NCBI RefSeq assembly: GCF_001645125.1
Contig: NZ_LXKA01000338.1
Coordinates: 62,001 to 126,000 of the forward strand
Reading direction: 5' to 3'
Length of the DNA: 64,000 nucleotides
Source: Paraburkholderia ginsengiterrae
GTDB lineage: Bacteria > Pseudomonadota > Gammaproteobacteria > Burkholderiales > Burkholderiaceae
Part shown: in pieces, positions 27,578-37,546 of the stretch
Layout of the letters: each line of letters begins with the position of its first letter
Position numbering within the stretch: position 1 is the first letter of the stretch
Translations under genes and position numbers: made by a program
Notes under the pieces: generated by a model
Databases searched by the model: none
What the model saw: the letters and a program-made list of their open reading frames with translations, nothing else
Told to the model about the DNA's origin: nothing

Positions 27578-28528
27578 ATGTTCAAGCAGAAAATCGCCTT
27601 CGCCAGCATCGCTCTCGCTCTCGGCTGCGGCCTCACCGTGCCCGCGGCGCGCGCGGCCGACAAGCCGCTGACTTCGATCGGCATCACCGTCGGCTCGCTC
27701 GGCAACCCTTACTTCGTCACCATCGCCAAGGGCGCGGAAGCCAAGGCAAAACAGATCAACCCGAATGTCAAAGTCACGACCGTATCGGCGGACTACGACA
27801 TGAACAAGCAGTTCACGCAGATCGACAACTTCATCTCGGCGCACGTCGACATGATCCTGCTCAATGCAGCGGATCCGAAGGCGATCGAACCGGCGGTCAG
27901 GAAAGCCCGCGCGGCGGGCATCGTGGTGGTCGCGGTCGACGTGGCCGCGGCCGGCACGGACGCCACCGTGCAGACCAACAACGTGCAGGCCGGCGAGCTA
28001 TCGTGCGAGTACATCGCCAAAAAGCTCAATGGCCATGGCAACGTCATCATCCAGAATGGCCCGCCGGTCTCCGCGGTGCTCGACCGCGTGAGCGGCTGCA
28101 AATCGGTCTTCGCGAAGAACCCCGGCATCAAGATCCTGTCGGACGATCAGGACGCCAAGGGTTCGCGTGAGGGCGGCATGAACGCGATGCAGGGCTACCT
28201 GACGCGCTTCCCGAAACTCGACGCCGTCTTCACGATCAACGACCCGCAAGCGGTCGGCAGCGATCTGGCGGCCAAGCAACTGCATCGTAAGGACATCGTG
28301 ATCACCTCCGTGGACGGCGCGCCGGACATCGAAACCGCGCTCAAGACCGATACGCTCGTGCAGGCATCCGCCAGCCAGGACCCATGGGCGATGGCGCAAA
28401 CGGCGGTGGGTATCGGCTACGGCATCATGAACGGCAAGAAACCCGCCAATCCGATGGTCCTGCTGCCTTCGACGCTGGTGACGCGCGACAACGTGAGCAG
28501 CTACAAGGGCTGGTCGTCGTCGCGCTGA
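27578..28528 (+). CDS. Periplasmic sugar-binding protein (RbsB-like)
   Basis: A 316-residue binding protein of the periplasmic-binding-protein 4 family. The signal peptide ends near ARAADK and the fold begins SIGITVGSLGNPYF. Motifs such as INPNVKVT, NDPQAVGSDLAAKQ and VDGAPD match ribose/allose/inositol-type binders. The sugar cannot be named from the sequence. It is the last gene of the ROK-ATPase-permease-binding protein operon and is followed by a hairpin. Confidence 0.94.
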   Translation: MFKQKIAFASIALALGCGLTVPAARAADKPLTSIGITVGSLGNPYFVTIAKGAEAKAKQINPNVKVTTVSADYDMNKQFTQIDNFISAHVDMILLNAADPKAIEPAVRKARAAGIVVVAVDVAAAGTDATVQTNNVQAGELSCEYIAKKLNGHGNVIIQNGPPVSAVLDRVSGCKSVFAKNPGIKILSDDQDAKGSREGGMNAMQGYLTRFPKLDAVFTINDPQAVGSDLAAKQLHRKDIVITSVDGAPDIETALKTDTLVQASASQDPWAMAQTAVGIGYGIMNGKKPANPMVLLPSTLVTRDNVSSYKGWSSSR

Positions 28529-28590
28529 GCCTAGCTTTTTCAATGGGGTGCTGGATAGTCACCGCACCCTTCACTCAGCCGCCCGGCCGT

Positions 28591-28620
28591 GGAACGCTCG
28601 CGAACCATTGCGAGCGTTCC
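28591..28620 (+). terminator. Hairpin terminator after the sugar ABC operon
   Basis: A perfect 11-bp stem (ggaacgctcgc / gcgagcgttcc) with an 8-nt loop lies 62 nt after the binding-protein stop. There is no T-run, so the hairpin could also act with Rho. Confidence 0.6.
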
Positions 28621-28820
28621 GCATACACATGAGATCAGCGATCTGTTGGCACAGAACAATGAATAGTTTTAGCGCTTCTTGCAGTTTACGTTGCACACTA
28701 CTTCGCAATCCGAATGTTTAAATTGCGAACTAACGACACTGACTACGCGCCCACGCCATCCTCTGCTTTCCCCGCAAATTCCCGCAGTTTTCAATCACGC
28801 TCCATACGGGACCTCCGCAG

Positions 28821-29270
28821 ACGCTTGCGTATATCGATGCCCAAAACGACTATCACGACCTGACGAAGCACTACGCACAACGCCTCGTCAGCACGCCTGG
28901 CAAGCACGACGGCCTGTACTGGCCGACGGCTCAGGGCGAAGCGGAAAGTCCGCTGGGGCCGCTCGCCGCGATGATGGGACAGGATGCCTCGCCCGACGAC
29001 GCCTACCACGGCTACCACTATCGCATCCTGAGCGCGCAGGGACCGCACGCACCAGGTGGCGCACGCAGCTATGTTCAGCAGGACATGCTGACCGAGGGCT
29101 TTGCGCTGATCGCGTGGCCGGCCGATTACGGCAAGACGGGTCTGACGACTTTCATCGTCAATCAGGACGGCCAGCTGTATCAGAAAAACCTCGGGCGCCA
29201 GACTGCACGCGTCGCGGAATCGATCCGCTCGTTCGATCCCGATTCCTCGTGGCAGAACGTGGTACCGTAA
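28821..29270 (+). pseudogene. DUF2950 family remnant, N-terminal half missing
   Basis: The frame ending at 29270 encodes the C-terminal part of a DUF2950 protein: LAYIDAQNDYHDL, STPGKHDGLYWP, GYHYRILSAQG, EGFALIAWPADYG and FIVNQDGQLYQKNLG. Homology starts near 28821 without a start codon, signal peptide or the usual N-terminal domain. An ATG at 28971 could start a 99-residue fragment. DUF2950 proteins are exported and around twice this length, so the gene appears to have lost its 5' half. Confidence 0.75.
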
Positions 29271-29416
29271 CACTGCTTCGCGGCGTGGCCGGCACCAGCT
29301 TGCGCCGCCGCGCTGCGCTTACCTCATCGAAATTGCGCTTCACCGGTCATGCGCGGGATGCATAGCCTGACGCCTCTCCGCCGGCCGGAAACGCACATAG
29401 TCAACAAGGGGCTCCC

Positions 29417-30040
29417 ATGCTTCTCCATTCCAGTGCTCGTTCGACCGCCAGCAAGCGATATGCGGCAATCGCCGTCGCAATTGGCTTCTCATCGTGGTTG
29501 TCGGTATGCGCCGCGGCGGATAGCGCCGCTTCGGCACCGGCGCCCACCGTTCAGAGCGGCGCGACCGTCGATAATGAAAACGGCACCATCAGTTTCATCG
29601 ACAAGCAGAATTCGCTCGTCGTCGTGTCAGTCAACGGTGGGCAACAACTCAGCCTCAACGCGAAAGAGCATGCCGACGTGCTGGATCGGGTCCATGTCGG
29701 CGACAAGATCGCCATCAGCTATCAGGAGCCGTACGTCACCGCCCTCACGCGCGCCAAGGGTACGCCGCTCACCCGCATGACCCGCACTGTCAAGGTGACC
29801 GAATCCGCTCCGGCTGCCGGACAGGACGGCTTCAAGGCCGTGCGCACGAATAGCGGTGTGGTGGACCTCACCGCGATCAATCGCAAGCAGCATGTCCTGA
29901 CCATTGCCGATGCTACCGGTACCGCTCATACGATCAAGGTGAGCGACCCCGCGCTGGTGAAGGTCGTGGGTTCGCTTGCGCGCCACGATCATGTTCAGAT
30001 CAGCTACGATTCGGCTGTCACGGTAACCATCACGCGCTGA
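29417..30040 (+). CDS. Exported protein with two copies of a small beta-type repeat
   Basis: A 207-residue protein with a signal peptide (to about residue 35) and two similar segments (about 42-100 and 145-205). Each runs G-x-I/V, an ID/IN turn, a V/T-rich strand, then a v-GD-x-I/V-x-ISY-type ending. This suggests an internally duplicated OB-like or small beta domain. No catalytic residues were recognised. It is probably periplasmic. An AGGGG site precedes the ATG. Confidence 0.72.
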   Translation: MLLHSSARSTASKRYAAIAVAIGFSSWLSVCAAADSAASAPAPTVQSGATVDNENGTISFIDKQNSLVVVSVNGGQQLSLNAKEHADVLDRVHVGDKIAISYQEPYVTALTRAKGTPLTRMTRTVKVTESAPAAGQDGFKAVRTNSGVVDLTAINRKQHVLTIADATGTAHTIKVSDPALVKVVGSLARHDHVQISYDSAVTVTITR

Positions 30041-30219
30041 TGCCAGGGCCGCGCCCGTCGCTCAGCGTGTTGCCTGCCCGTTTCACGCGTAGTTCCTGCG
30101 CCAGAAGATAGCGGCGAGCCGCCAGGCCAGGGAAGGTCCGCAAGGCTCTTTTCCAGAACGCCGACCTTCCGGTACCTGTGCGGCATCGACCAGATAGCAC
30201 AAACCGGAAGGACGGCACA

Positions 30220-31563
30220 ATGCCCAGGCGCAACCCAGCCCTTCACCGTATTCAGAAAGCCCCCATGACGCCGGGGCGCAAGCGGCTGCTCATCATTGGC
30301 GCGATCGTGCTGTTAGCCGCGCTCGGCTGGGCGGTCGCGATCATACTGAAGCCCGCCATCCAGCGCACCATCGTTATTACGACCGGGGCGGATAACGGCA
30401 TCTATCGCGGCTTTGCCAATCGCTACGCGCCCATCCTCAAGCGCGACGGCATCACGCTCGACATCCGCAGCTCGTCCGGTTCGGTCGAAAATTATCAGCG
30501 GCTGGCGAATCCCGACAGCGAATACGAGGTGGGCTTTGTCCAGTCGGGCACCACCAGTCCCAAAGAAAGCGACCACCTGGAAACCCTCGCCGCCGTTTCA
30601 TACGAGCCGATCTGGGTGTTCTATCGCGGCGACACAACCGTCACCCGTCTGGCACAACTGCGCGGCAAGCGGATTGCGATCGGCGTGCCAGGCAGCGGGC
30701 TGCTCAACGTTGCCAGGACGCTGCTCGACTATAGCGGTGTCAATGCCGCGAACACAAAGCTGCTGCAACTGGATGCGGACAATGCCTATCAGGGCCTCGA
30801 AAAAGGCCAACTGGACGCCGCATTCTTTATCGGCCGACCCGATGCGCCAATGCAGACGACGCTGCTAAACAGCAATCTGAAGCTGATGAGCTTTGCGCAG
30901 GCCGATGCGCTGGTGCAAAAATTTCCGTCGCTCTCGAGGATTATTTTTCCGCGCGCTTCAACCAGCATCATCAACGACCTTCCACAGGTGGATGTCACCC
31001 TGCTGGCCGCCACGGCTTTGCTCGTGGCCAAAGACACCCTGCACCCCGCGCTGGCCTATCTGCTGCTGGACGCAGCCAAAACCGTGCACGGCGGCGAAGA
31101 TTACTTCACGCCGCTCGGTACGTTTCCAAATCTGAACACCGAGGAGTTCCCCCTCTCGGACGAAAGCACGCGTTACTTCAAATCGGGGCGTCCCTTCCTG
31201 CAGCGCTATCTGCCATTCTGGCTGGCCAGCTTTATCGAACGACGCCTGCTGATCCTGCTGCCGTTCATGGCTTTACTGTTAGGTCTGCTACAGGCGTTGC
31301 CGCGCATGGCGCAGGCGCGGATAAAAGGCCGCTTCGTGGCCTGGTATCGCGAACTCAAGTCGCTGGAAGACGAGATATGGAAAAACCGGCAACCCACGCT
31401 GGAGCAGATCGCACAATGGCGCGATGAAATCGAGAACATCGACGCCTATGCCGGCCAGATACGGGTGCCGCAGCGCTATCTTCAGGATGTCTATGCGCTG
31501 AAGCAGGCGATCGGTGTGGTGCGGGAACGGATTCTTCAGGCAGAGAAGAACGTGGGGGAATAG
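30220..31563 (+). CDS. Membrane-anchored TAXI-type substrate-binding protein
   Basis: A 447-residue protein. A membrane segment (about 22-43) is followed by a TAXI-family binding domain (TTGADNGIYRGFANRYAPIL, then VGFVQSGT, GVPGSGLLNVARTLLDYSG). A second hydrophobic segment (about 340-362) is followed by a charged helical C-terminal tail of about 85 residues. Usual TAXI proteins are soluble partners of TRAP transporters; here both ends of the domain are tethered and no TRAP permease is adjacent. The ATG at 30220 follows GGAAGGA; an in-frame ATG at 30178 is less likely. Confidence 0.85.
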   Translation: MPRRNPALHRIQKAPMTPGRKRLLIIGAIVLLAALGWAVAIILKPAIQRTIVITTGADNGIYRGFANRYAPILKRDGITLDIRSSSGSVENYQRLANPDSEYEVGFVQSGTTSPKESDHLETLAAVSYEPIWVFYRGDTTVTRLAQLRGKRIAIGVPGSGLLNVARTLLDYSGVNAANTKLLQLDADNAYQGLEKGQLDAAFFIGRPDAPMQTTLLNSNLKLMSFAQADALVQKFPSLSRIIFPRASTSIINDLPQVDVTLLAATALLVAKDTLHPALAYLLLDAAKTVHGGEDYFTPLGTFPNLNTEEFPLSDESTRYFKSGRPFLQRYLPFWLASFIERRLLILLPFMALLLGLLQALPRMAQARIKGRFVAWYRELKSLEDEIWKNRQPTLEQIAQWRDEIENIDAYAGQIRVPQRYLQDVYALKQAIGVVRERILQAEKNVGE

Positions 31564-31677
31564 CGGCGGCAAGAACGAGATTTCGCACGCCGCTTCGAGC
31601 GGCCACAGCGGACAGCGTGAATCAGGCCTGCCGTTCACGCGCCGGCAAATGCGGCCGCAAAACGCCGATTAGTCCGA

Positions 31678-32121
31678 TTAGTCGTGATACTTGCGGTGCT
31701 TCTTGTGCTTCTGTTTGCTGCCATGATCGTGGCCGTAGTCATTGGCATTCGAGTTATTGCGCGAAACGTTGCCGCCCAGCGCGGCTCCCGCGCCGCCGCC
31801 CACTGCGGCCCCAACGAGCCCCCCGGCCGTGCCGCCCATTGCGTTGCCTGCCGCAGCGCCTGCACCGCCGCCCAGCGCGCCGCCGACGATGGCGCCCGTG
31901 CGCTCGCGGCTGTTCGACGTGACCGCGCCACCTGCCCCGCCGCCTACTGCGCCGCCGATCACCGCGCCCGTGCTGCCGCCAATCGCGTTGCCGACCGCCG
32001 CGCCGGCCACGCCCCCCACTGCGCCGCCCAAGGCGTTATTCACGTCGCTGGCTACCGCAGGTAGCGAGATCAAAACCATTGCGCCAACGGCAACCGTCAC
32101 TCCAGTCATCTTCTTCAACAT
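31678..32121 (-). CDS. Glycine-zipper exported protein
   Basis: A 147-residue protein with a signal peptide (to about residue 24) and a long run of Gly/Ala zipper repeats (GGAVGG, GGSTGA, GGALGG types, about 30-118). It ends in a His/Lys/Asp-rich hydrophilic tail. Glycine-zipper proteins insert in or attach to the envelope. Function is unknown. Confidence 0.75.
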   Translation of the reverse strand: MLKKMTGVTVAVGAMVLISLPAVASDVNNALGGAVGGVAGAAVGNAIGGSTGAVIGGAVGGGAGGAVTSNSRERTGAIVGGALGGGAGAAAGNAMGGTAGGLVGAAVGGGAGAALGGNVSRNNSNANDYGHDHGSKQKHKKHRKYHD

Positions 32122-32332
32122 GTGCTTGTCCTTTTCGAGATACTAAGGACAAATTTAACATTTTTTGCGTAAGCACATTGCAAGGTAGTGTTAAATACGG
32201 TGCTTTCCCGGCTGCAACCGGAAGATTCTCAGCGGGTTGGATTTCCGTCTAATCTGTTCACGCGGGCGCGTCGCGACGGCCCGCGCCGCACGTCAAATGC
32301 AATGTGCTGTTCCGTCACGCGAATCACGCCAA

Positions 32333-33487
32333 CTAGCTTGCCTCAAGCGGGGTAAGGTCGAAGATGCGGATTCCCTCTGCGAGTTCTACCACGTTGTGCC
32401 ACGCCTCTCTTTCGATTGCGCTGCGCACATCGGCAAGCCCCCCACCCCATAAATCGTTCATAGTCGCCCGGGAGAACTCGTAATCCTTGAAGTCGGACGA
32501 GCGCGTGTTGTGGCGATTGGTGAAGTGCACCAGCGCAACGGCTCCGCGCGTGCTGATTCCGGCTAGCCGCTGCACGTCGGGATCGTCATGAAGCTCTTGA
32601 GGGAGCTTGTCGAGCACACGCCGCAGCGCTCCGCGCAAGTCTTCGATCTCCTTGATACGCGCCGAGCCGAAGCGCGACTTGCTCGAATACTGGATGTCTT
32701 TCATGCGCTCCTGCACCTGGCTGAGATTTTGCGGCAACGCGCCCGCGCCGCTAAACAGGTCGATTTGCAGGATCAGCGCGCTATTCCGGTAGCCCTCGTC
32801 CACGACATACCATAGCGGCGTATTCGACGATATGCCTCCGTCCCAGTACCACTCGCCGCCAATGCCGACCGGCGGGAAACCCGGCGGCAACGCGCCGCTG
32901 GCCATGACGTGTTCCGGCTCGATGGTCGTCTTCGTATTGTCGAAAAACACCGTTGCGCCCGAGCGCACATTGACTGCGCCAAGCGAAAGACGCACGTGCT
33001 TGCTGTTGATGAGATCGAAGTCGACCAGTTCCTCGAGCGTCGCCTTCAATGGCTGTGTGTCGTACAGGCTCAATGTCGAGGGATCGCCGGGCCGCGCAGC
33101 GACAGGAGGCGGCATACGGGGCACGAAAAACCCCGGCACGCCGAGCGCAACGACCTGCGCCGCACTCCACGCATTGAAATATGGCCGCATCGTGTCGAAC
33201 GACGCCGGAGGCATGAACGTAGCGTGCGACGACGCACGATTCCAGAATTCCCGTAGCCGCTCGACGCGGCGCTCCGGGGGATTGCCTGCGATGAGCGCGG
33301 CATTGATTGCCCCGATCGAAATGCCCGCGACCCAGTCCGGCGCAAAGCCCAATGACGCGACGCCTTCAAACACGCCGGCCTGGTAAGCGCCAAGCGCGCC
33401 ACCGCCCTGAAGCACGAGCACCCGGCTGTCGAACTTCGCGAGATTCTCGCGCACTTGCGCGGGCAGCTTGCCCATTTCACTTTGCAT
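32333..33487 (-). CDS. Patatin-like phospholipase (DUF3734 type)
   Basis: A 384-residue lipid acyl hydrolase. The oxyanion loop QGGGALGAYQAG (27-38), the nucleophile Ser57 in GISIG and the catalytic Asp in WDGG are all present. The C-terminal DUF3734 region covers roughly the last 90 residues. It is clearly a paralogue of the patatin at 55.7 kb. The ATG at 33487 (AAGGGA upstream) is preferred to 33544. Confidence 0.9.
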   Translation of the reverse strand: MQSEMGKLPAQVRENLAKFDSRVLVLQGGGALGAYQAGVFEGVASLGFAPDWVAGISIGAINAALIAGNPPERRVERLREFWNRASSHATFMPPASFDTMRPYFNAWSAAQVVALGVPGFFVPRMPPPVAARPGDPSTLSLYDTQPLKATLEELVDFDLINSKHVRLSLGAVNVRSGATVFFDNTKTTIEPEHVMASGALPPGFPPVGIGGEWYWDGGISSNTPLWYVVDEGYRNSALILQIDLFSGAGALPQNLSQVQERMKDIQYSSKSRFGSARIKEIEDLRGALRRVLDKLPQELHDDPDVQRLAGISTRGAVALVHFTNRHNTRSSDFKDYEFSRATMNDLWGGGLADVRSAIEREAWHNVVELAEGIRIFDLTPLEAS

Positions 33488-33568
33488 CGCTCCACGTCCC
33501 TTTTCAGTTAGGTTGATGAGAGAGACCACCTTGCACACCGGCAAAGAGATGAAATGGGCCAGGCAGCG

Positions 33569-36010
33569 CTAGACGTCCTTCGCCGGCATATTCTGGACCA
33601 TCAGCATACGCGGATTCGACAGTGAAATCTGTTCTGCGCGCAGCCGTTTCAGAATGACAAATAACAGATCACTCTTCGTCGCGCTAGCGATCCGCGGACT
33701 CGCCACGTAACCCGTCACACTGAGCATCATGCCTTCCGGAGTGAGCTGGCTGAACGTCACCGATGGCGCGGGTGTCTCGAGGATCGACGGGTGTTCGCGA
33801 TAGACATCGAGGAGGAGTTCGCGCACCTGCTCCGGATCGGTATCCAGCGGCAAGGTCAGCGCCAGCGTCGCGACACCCTGCGTGCTGTCGCCCATGGTCA
33901 CGTTGCGCACGTTCTGCGAGATCAGCTGCGAGTTGGGGACGATCATGGTCGACCGGTCGGTGAGCTGGATTTCGGTCGCGCGCACGTTGATGCGGCGAAT
34001 ATCGCCCTCGACGCCGGCGATGCTGATCATGTCGCCGACCTTGACCGGACGCTCGGTCAACAGGATCAGCCCCGACACGAAATTCTTAACAATCTCCTGA
34101 AGGCCAAAGCCGATACCCACCGACAACGCGCTCACGATCCACGCGAGACTGTCCCATCGGACACCGAGTATCGACAGCGTGATGAGCACGAGCAGCACGT
34201 AGCCAATATTCTTGAACAACGCGATAAGCGAAGCGTGCATGCCCGCGTCCATGCCGAGCGCGGGGATGAGTTCGTAGTCGAGCCACCGGCGTACGGCGCG
34301 CAGCAGGTAGAGCCCGACCGCGAACACGATCACCGCGTTCACAATCCGGTCCGGCCTGATGTTCAGCATGCTCTGCAGCTTCTGGCCGCCGGCTATTGCC
34401 ACCAGGCTGTTGAACAGATCGCCGGGAGTCGTGCCGAATCCGCCAGTCAGCAGGGCCACGACCGCGACCAGCATCAGCAGGCTGGTGCCGAGACCGGACG
34501 TGACGGTCCTCGCCTGCTCGAGATGCCTGTCGTCGAGCCCTAGCAGAGTCTTGAGCTGCTTGCCGGTGGACAGATTGGCGGAGAACAGCGCCTCGCTGAC
34601 GTCACGGGTGAGCCGCGTCAGCACGTAGATGCTGCACAGTACGATCTCGAACCACACGAGCTCGTAAGTGATGAAGCGCGCCACGGTGATGTAGCCGATG
34701 GCCAGCGCGATCAACGACGCGATGACCGCGAGCGCCACGCCGGCGTGGATCAGCCCGGCGATTGTCGAATGCGACTCCGGCGCCTCGCCTGACGCCGCAA
34801 GCTCGCCGCGTACGTGGTTCGCGCGCAGCAGCGCCGCGCCGACCGTCAGCGCGATCACGAGGGAGACGATGCCGCGGCCGAGCAGCGTCACGGAGACGCT
34901 GGTGTCGACCATGCGGTTGATGGACTCCAGCGCGCCCGACACGAACAGCAGCGCGGCGAGGATGCCTGGAAACGGCCGCAAGGCGAGCGCGAGCGGGTCG
35001 GCCAGCGCGGGCAATCGCCACGTAGGATGACGGCAGCACAGCAGCGCGCGGCCGAGCCCCGCGATCAGCGCACAGGTCAGCGTCAGCTTCACCAGATCGT
35101 CCCACAGGCCGTCCAGCGCCGGGTTGAGTTCGTAGTGGCGTGCCAGCGCCAGAAACAGGATCTGGACAGCGATGCCTGTGGCAAACAGCGTGGCGATTGC
35201 GTTCGAAAACGCCAGGGCGCTGCGGCGCAGACGCGTCGCGGGCAGGCGATGCAGGCACACCCACGCAAACGCGCGCTCCAGCAGCAACCGGCCGCCAATC
35301 CAGATCAATAGCGCAGCGCCGATCAGCAGCACCGTGGTGCCGCGCTGGCCAGGCTGCCACGCTGCTTCCAGCATGGCGTCGACTTGCCCCGCGAACGTGC
35401 CCAGCCGCTGAATGTCTTCCGGCGAGCGCCGGAAGACCGGTATCCAGAACACCGCGCTAAAAATGCCGTCCGAGCGCAGCGCGAGTTCGTTCTTCAGCAA
35501 GTTGCGATGCAGCTTCGCGAACTGGTCGGTCAGGTTGGCGAGGTGATCCCGCTGGTCCTCCGCCATCTTCAGAATGGTATCGATTTGCGTCTTGCGCGCA
35601 GTCAGGGTGTCCCGCTGCCGCGCGACCGCCTGCGAGCCAGGCGCGGTGCCGGACGCAGGCGCGGGGCCGAGCACGTCGAGCTGAGCCTGGGTCTGCGCGC
35701 GCTCAGGCAGGAGCTGGCTGCGCAGCTTATCGACATCGGCACTGAGGTCCTGGGTCGCGGCGGCAAGATCATCCAGCTCTTTGCCCGTGCTGGCGGTTGC
35801 GGCTTGCTGTTTGATCTTGTCCTGGGCAACCTGCATCTGCTTCAGTTGCGCGACCGCGTCGTTCAACGAAAGCACGGCAGGCGCAGCGCCCACACCGCTT
35901 GCGCCGACGGCGGCTATTGCGCCCGGCAATGCCCATGCAGGTGCGCCTCCGACAAGGCACAAAAGAGCGATGAGCGCGATCTGACGCACCGCGTTAGAAA
36001 TTTGCTGCAT
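33569..36010 (-). CDS. Large MscS-family mechanosensitive channel (DUF3772 type)
   Basis: An 813-residue inner-membrane channel. A signal peptide (1-28) precedes a coiled-coil periplasmic region with the DUF3772 segment, then about ten membrane helices and the C-terminal MscS core (about 560-800) with the pore helix ALSVGIGFGLQEIVKNFVSG and the beta-domain RPVKVGDMISI. Such channels release solutes on hypo-osmotic shock. The start at 36010 gives the best signal peptide, though no strong ribosome site is visible. Confidence 0.9.
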   Translation of the reverse strand: MQQISNAVRQIALIALLCLVGGAPAWALPGAIAAVGASGVGAAPAVLSLNDAVAQLKQMQVAQDKIKQQAATASTGKELDDLAAATQDLSADVDKLRSQLLPERAQTQAQLDVLGPAPASGTAPGSQAVARQRDTLTARKTQIDTILKMAEDQRDHLANLTDQFAKLHRNLLKNELALRSDGIFSAVFWIPVFRRSPEDIQRLGTFAGQVDAMLEAAWQPGQRGTTVLLIGAALLIWIGGRLLLERAFAWVCLHRLPATRLRRSALAFSNAIATLFATGIAVQILFLALARHYELNPALDGLWDDLVKLTLTCALIAGLGRALLCCRHPTWRLPALADPLALALRPFPGILAALLFVSGALESINRMVDTSVSVTLLGRGIVSLVIALTVGAALLRANHVRGELAASGEAPESHSTIAGLIHAGVALAVIASLIALAIGYITVARFITYELVWFEIVLCSIYVLTRLTRDVSEALFSANLSTGKQLKTLLGLDDRHLEQARTVTSGLGTSLLMLVAVVALLTGGFGTTPGDLFNSLVAIAGGQKLQSMLNIRPDRIVNAVIVFAVGLYLLRAVRRWLDYELIPALGMDAGMHASLIALFKNIGYVLLVLITLSILGVRWDSLAWIVSALSVGIGFGLQEIVKNFVSGLILLTERPVKVGDMISIAGVEGDIRRINVRATEIQLTDRSTMIVPNSQLISQNVRNVTMGDSTQGVATLALTLPLDTDPEQVRELLLDVYREHPSILETPAPSVTFSQLTPEGMMLSVTGYVASPRIASATKSDLLFVILKRLRAEQISLSNPRMLMVQNMPAKDV

Positions 36011-36187
36011 AGTCGTAATTGATTTGCGTATGCCGGGTGAATACCCGGATGCACGTGGCATCTCGATGAGATGGTCGTGGCGTTGCACGGCAAGCTTTGG
36101 CTGCCTTTGCGGGCAGCCGGAGAGCGCCGTGTTGAAGATAAGTTATGCGATGAAGTTTATAGGTGGAAAGCCCCGCTTTCTCAACCT

Positions 36188-36946
36188 TTATCCGCCGCTC
36201 GAAGGGCGCGCATAGCTCGACACGTAATCGTATTCCTGCGTGTTCACATGCGAGAGCCGGTACTCGACCGGCTGCTCGTTGTACGAATACGCGACCCGCT
36301 CCACTTCAAGGACAGGCGCCCCCGAGGCGAGTCCGAGCAAACCGCCCTCGAGCTCGCTCGCCTGTCCAACGCGCACGCGCTCGTCCGTGCTCACCACGTT
36401 GATGCCGAACGAATCCTGATAGAAGTTGTACAGCGTGCTGGGACGATTGCGCAGCGCGGTTTCCGTGAGGTCGGGAAAGCGCGCCTGCGGCACCACGATG
36501 CTCTCGACGATCACGACCACGCCGTGCAGCGCGAGCTGATTCGTGAACTGAAAGACCGGCGCCCCCTCGCCGGTTTGCAGCCGGGCCGCGACTTCCCGTG
36601 TCGCCTTCGCTTTGCGGAAGTTGACGAGGCTCACGGTGGGATAGGTCTTGTCCCCATCGTTACGCACGATGCGAAAGAAGCGGAAGAAATGGCGATCGCG
36701 CTGATGCATCGCGACGAACGTGCCGAGCCCCTGATGCCGGATGAGTATGTTCTCGGCGCACAGTTCGTCGATGGCCTTGCGCAACGTGCCGATCGAAACG
36801 CCAAAGCGTTCCGCGAGGCGCTTCTCCGCGGGGATCGCTTCGCCCCCCTTCCATTCTTGCGCGGCGAGCGCCGCCAGCAGCGCGTTCTTCACTTCCTTGT
36901 ACCGCGTACCGCCAACGGCAGCCAGCGTTTCCGTCATGGTGCTCAT
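36188..36946 (-). CDS. GntR/HutC-family regulator
   Basis: A 252-residue repressor-type protein. The winged helix (about 15-85; IPAEKRLAERFGVSIGTLRKAID) is followed by a UTRA effector domain (about 100-245). It diverges from the SuyA/SuyB-like operon and most probably controls it, with its effector an acid substrate; this is inference from position. The AGGGAG ribosome site lies 5 nt before the ATG. Confidence 0.9.
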   Translation of the reverse strand: MSTMTETLAAVGGTRYKEVKNALLAALAAQEWKGGEAIPAEKRLAERFGVSIGTLRKAIDELCAENILIRHQGLGTFVAMHQRDRHFFRFFRIVRNDGDKTYPTVSLVNFRKAKATREVAARLQTGEGAPVFQFTNQLALHGVVVIVESIVVPQARFPDLTETALRNRPSTLYNFYQDSFGINVVSTDERVRVGQASELEGGLLGLASGAPVLEVERVAYSYNEQPVEYRLSHVNTQEYDYVSSYARPSSGG

Positions 36947-37015
36947 GATTCTCCCTGCATTCTTGTGAAACGCGTTGAGCCGATTTTACGGCATAACCGA
37001 GTCATGTAACACATA

Positions 37016-37026
37016 TAGATGATCTA
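37016..37026. promoter_or_regulatory. Short palindrome between GntR and the SuyA-like gene
   Basis: An 11-bp palindrome (tagatgatcta) lies in an AT-rich stretch of the divergent region, flanked by catgt (37003) and acatg (37031) arms that are slightly off-centre. It is a plausible GntR operator but short. Confidence 0.3.
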
Positions 37027-37143
37027 GTTGACATGCAGGAGTTTGACGCCTAGCATTGACTTCAACACGACGACGCGGCGGCGACACGTGATTCGCCGCG
37101 CGGCGCGCACCGGCCACTTATCGAACTCAACCAGGAGACGCAG

Positions 37144-37491
37144 ATGAGTCATGCAGCAGCAGAACAACATGGCGCCGCGAGCACGGCGGCCGAAACGGGT
37201 GAACGCAAGACGATCCACATCGTGCTGCACGAGGCCAGAGATACGGTGGGCGTGGCAGTCGTCGAAGGGATTCAGGCAGGCATGCAACTGAACGCGTGGA
37301 TCATGGATGAAGACGAGATCGTGACCGTGGCCGCGAAACAGGACATTCCAATTGGCCACAAGGTGGCGCTCAAGGACATGGCCGTTGGCGACACCGTGTT
37401 CAAGTATGGCGTCGATATCGGCAAGGTGGTCGCACCGATCAGCGCGGGCGAGCACGCCCATGTGCACAACATCAAGACGAAGCGCTGGTAA
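37144..37491 (+). CDS. SAF/UxaA-N domain protein, SuyA-like small subunit
   Basis: A 115-residue protein consisting of a variable tail (1-22) and a SAF domain. It resembles the small subunit of (2R)-3-sulfolactate sulfo-lyase (SuyA) and the N-terminal part of altronate dehydratase: [30 protein letters not shown] and a NIKTKRW end. It is followed 55 nt later by the large subunit. As a pair they should eliminate a group (sulfite or water) from an alpha-hydroxy-acid. An AGGAG site precedes the ATG. Confidence 0.82.
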   Translation: MSHAAAEQHGAASTAAETGERKTIHIVLHEARDTVGVAVVEGIQAGMQLNAWIMDEDEIVTVAAKQDIPIGHKVALKDMAVGDTVFKYGVDIGKVVAPISAGEHAHVHNIKTKRW

Positions 37492-37546
37492 GCCGCCCCC
37501 CCTGTCAGCAGCGAGCATTTCGCTTCCCCATATCGAGAGAGACACC

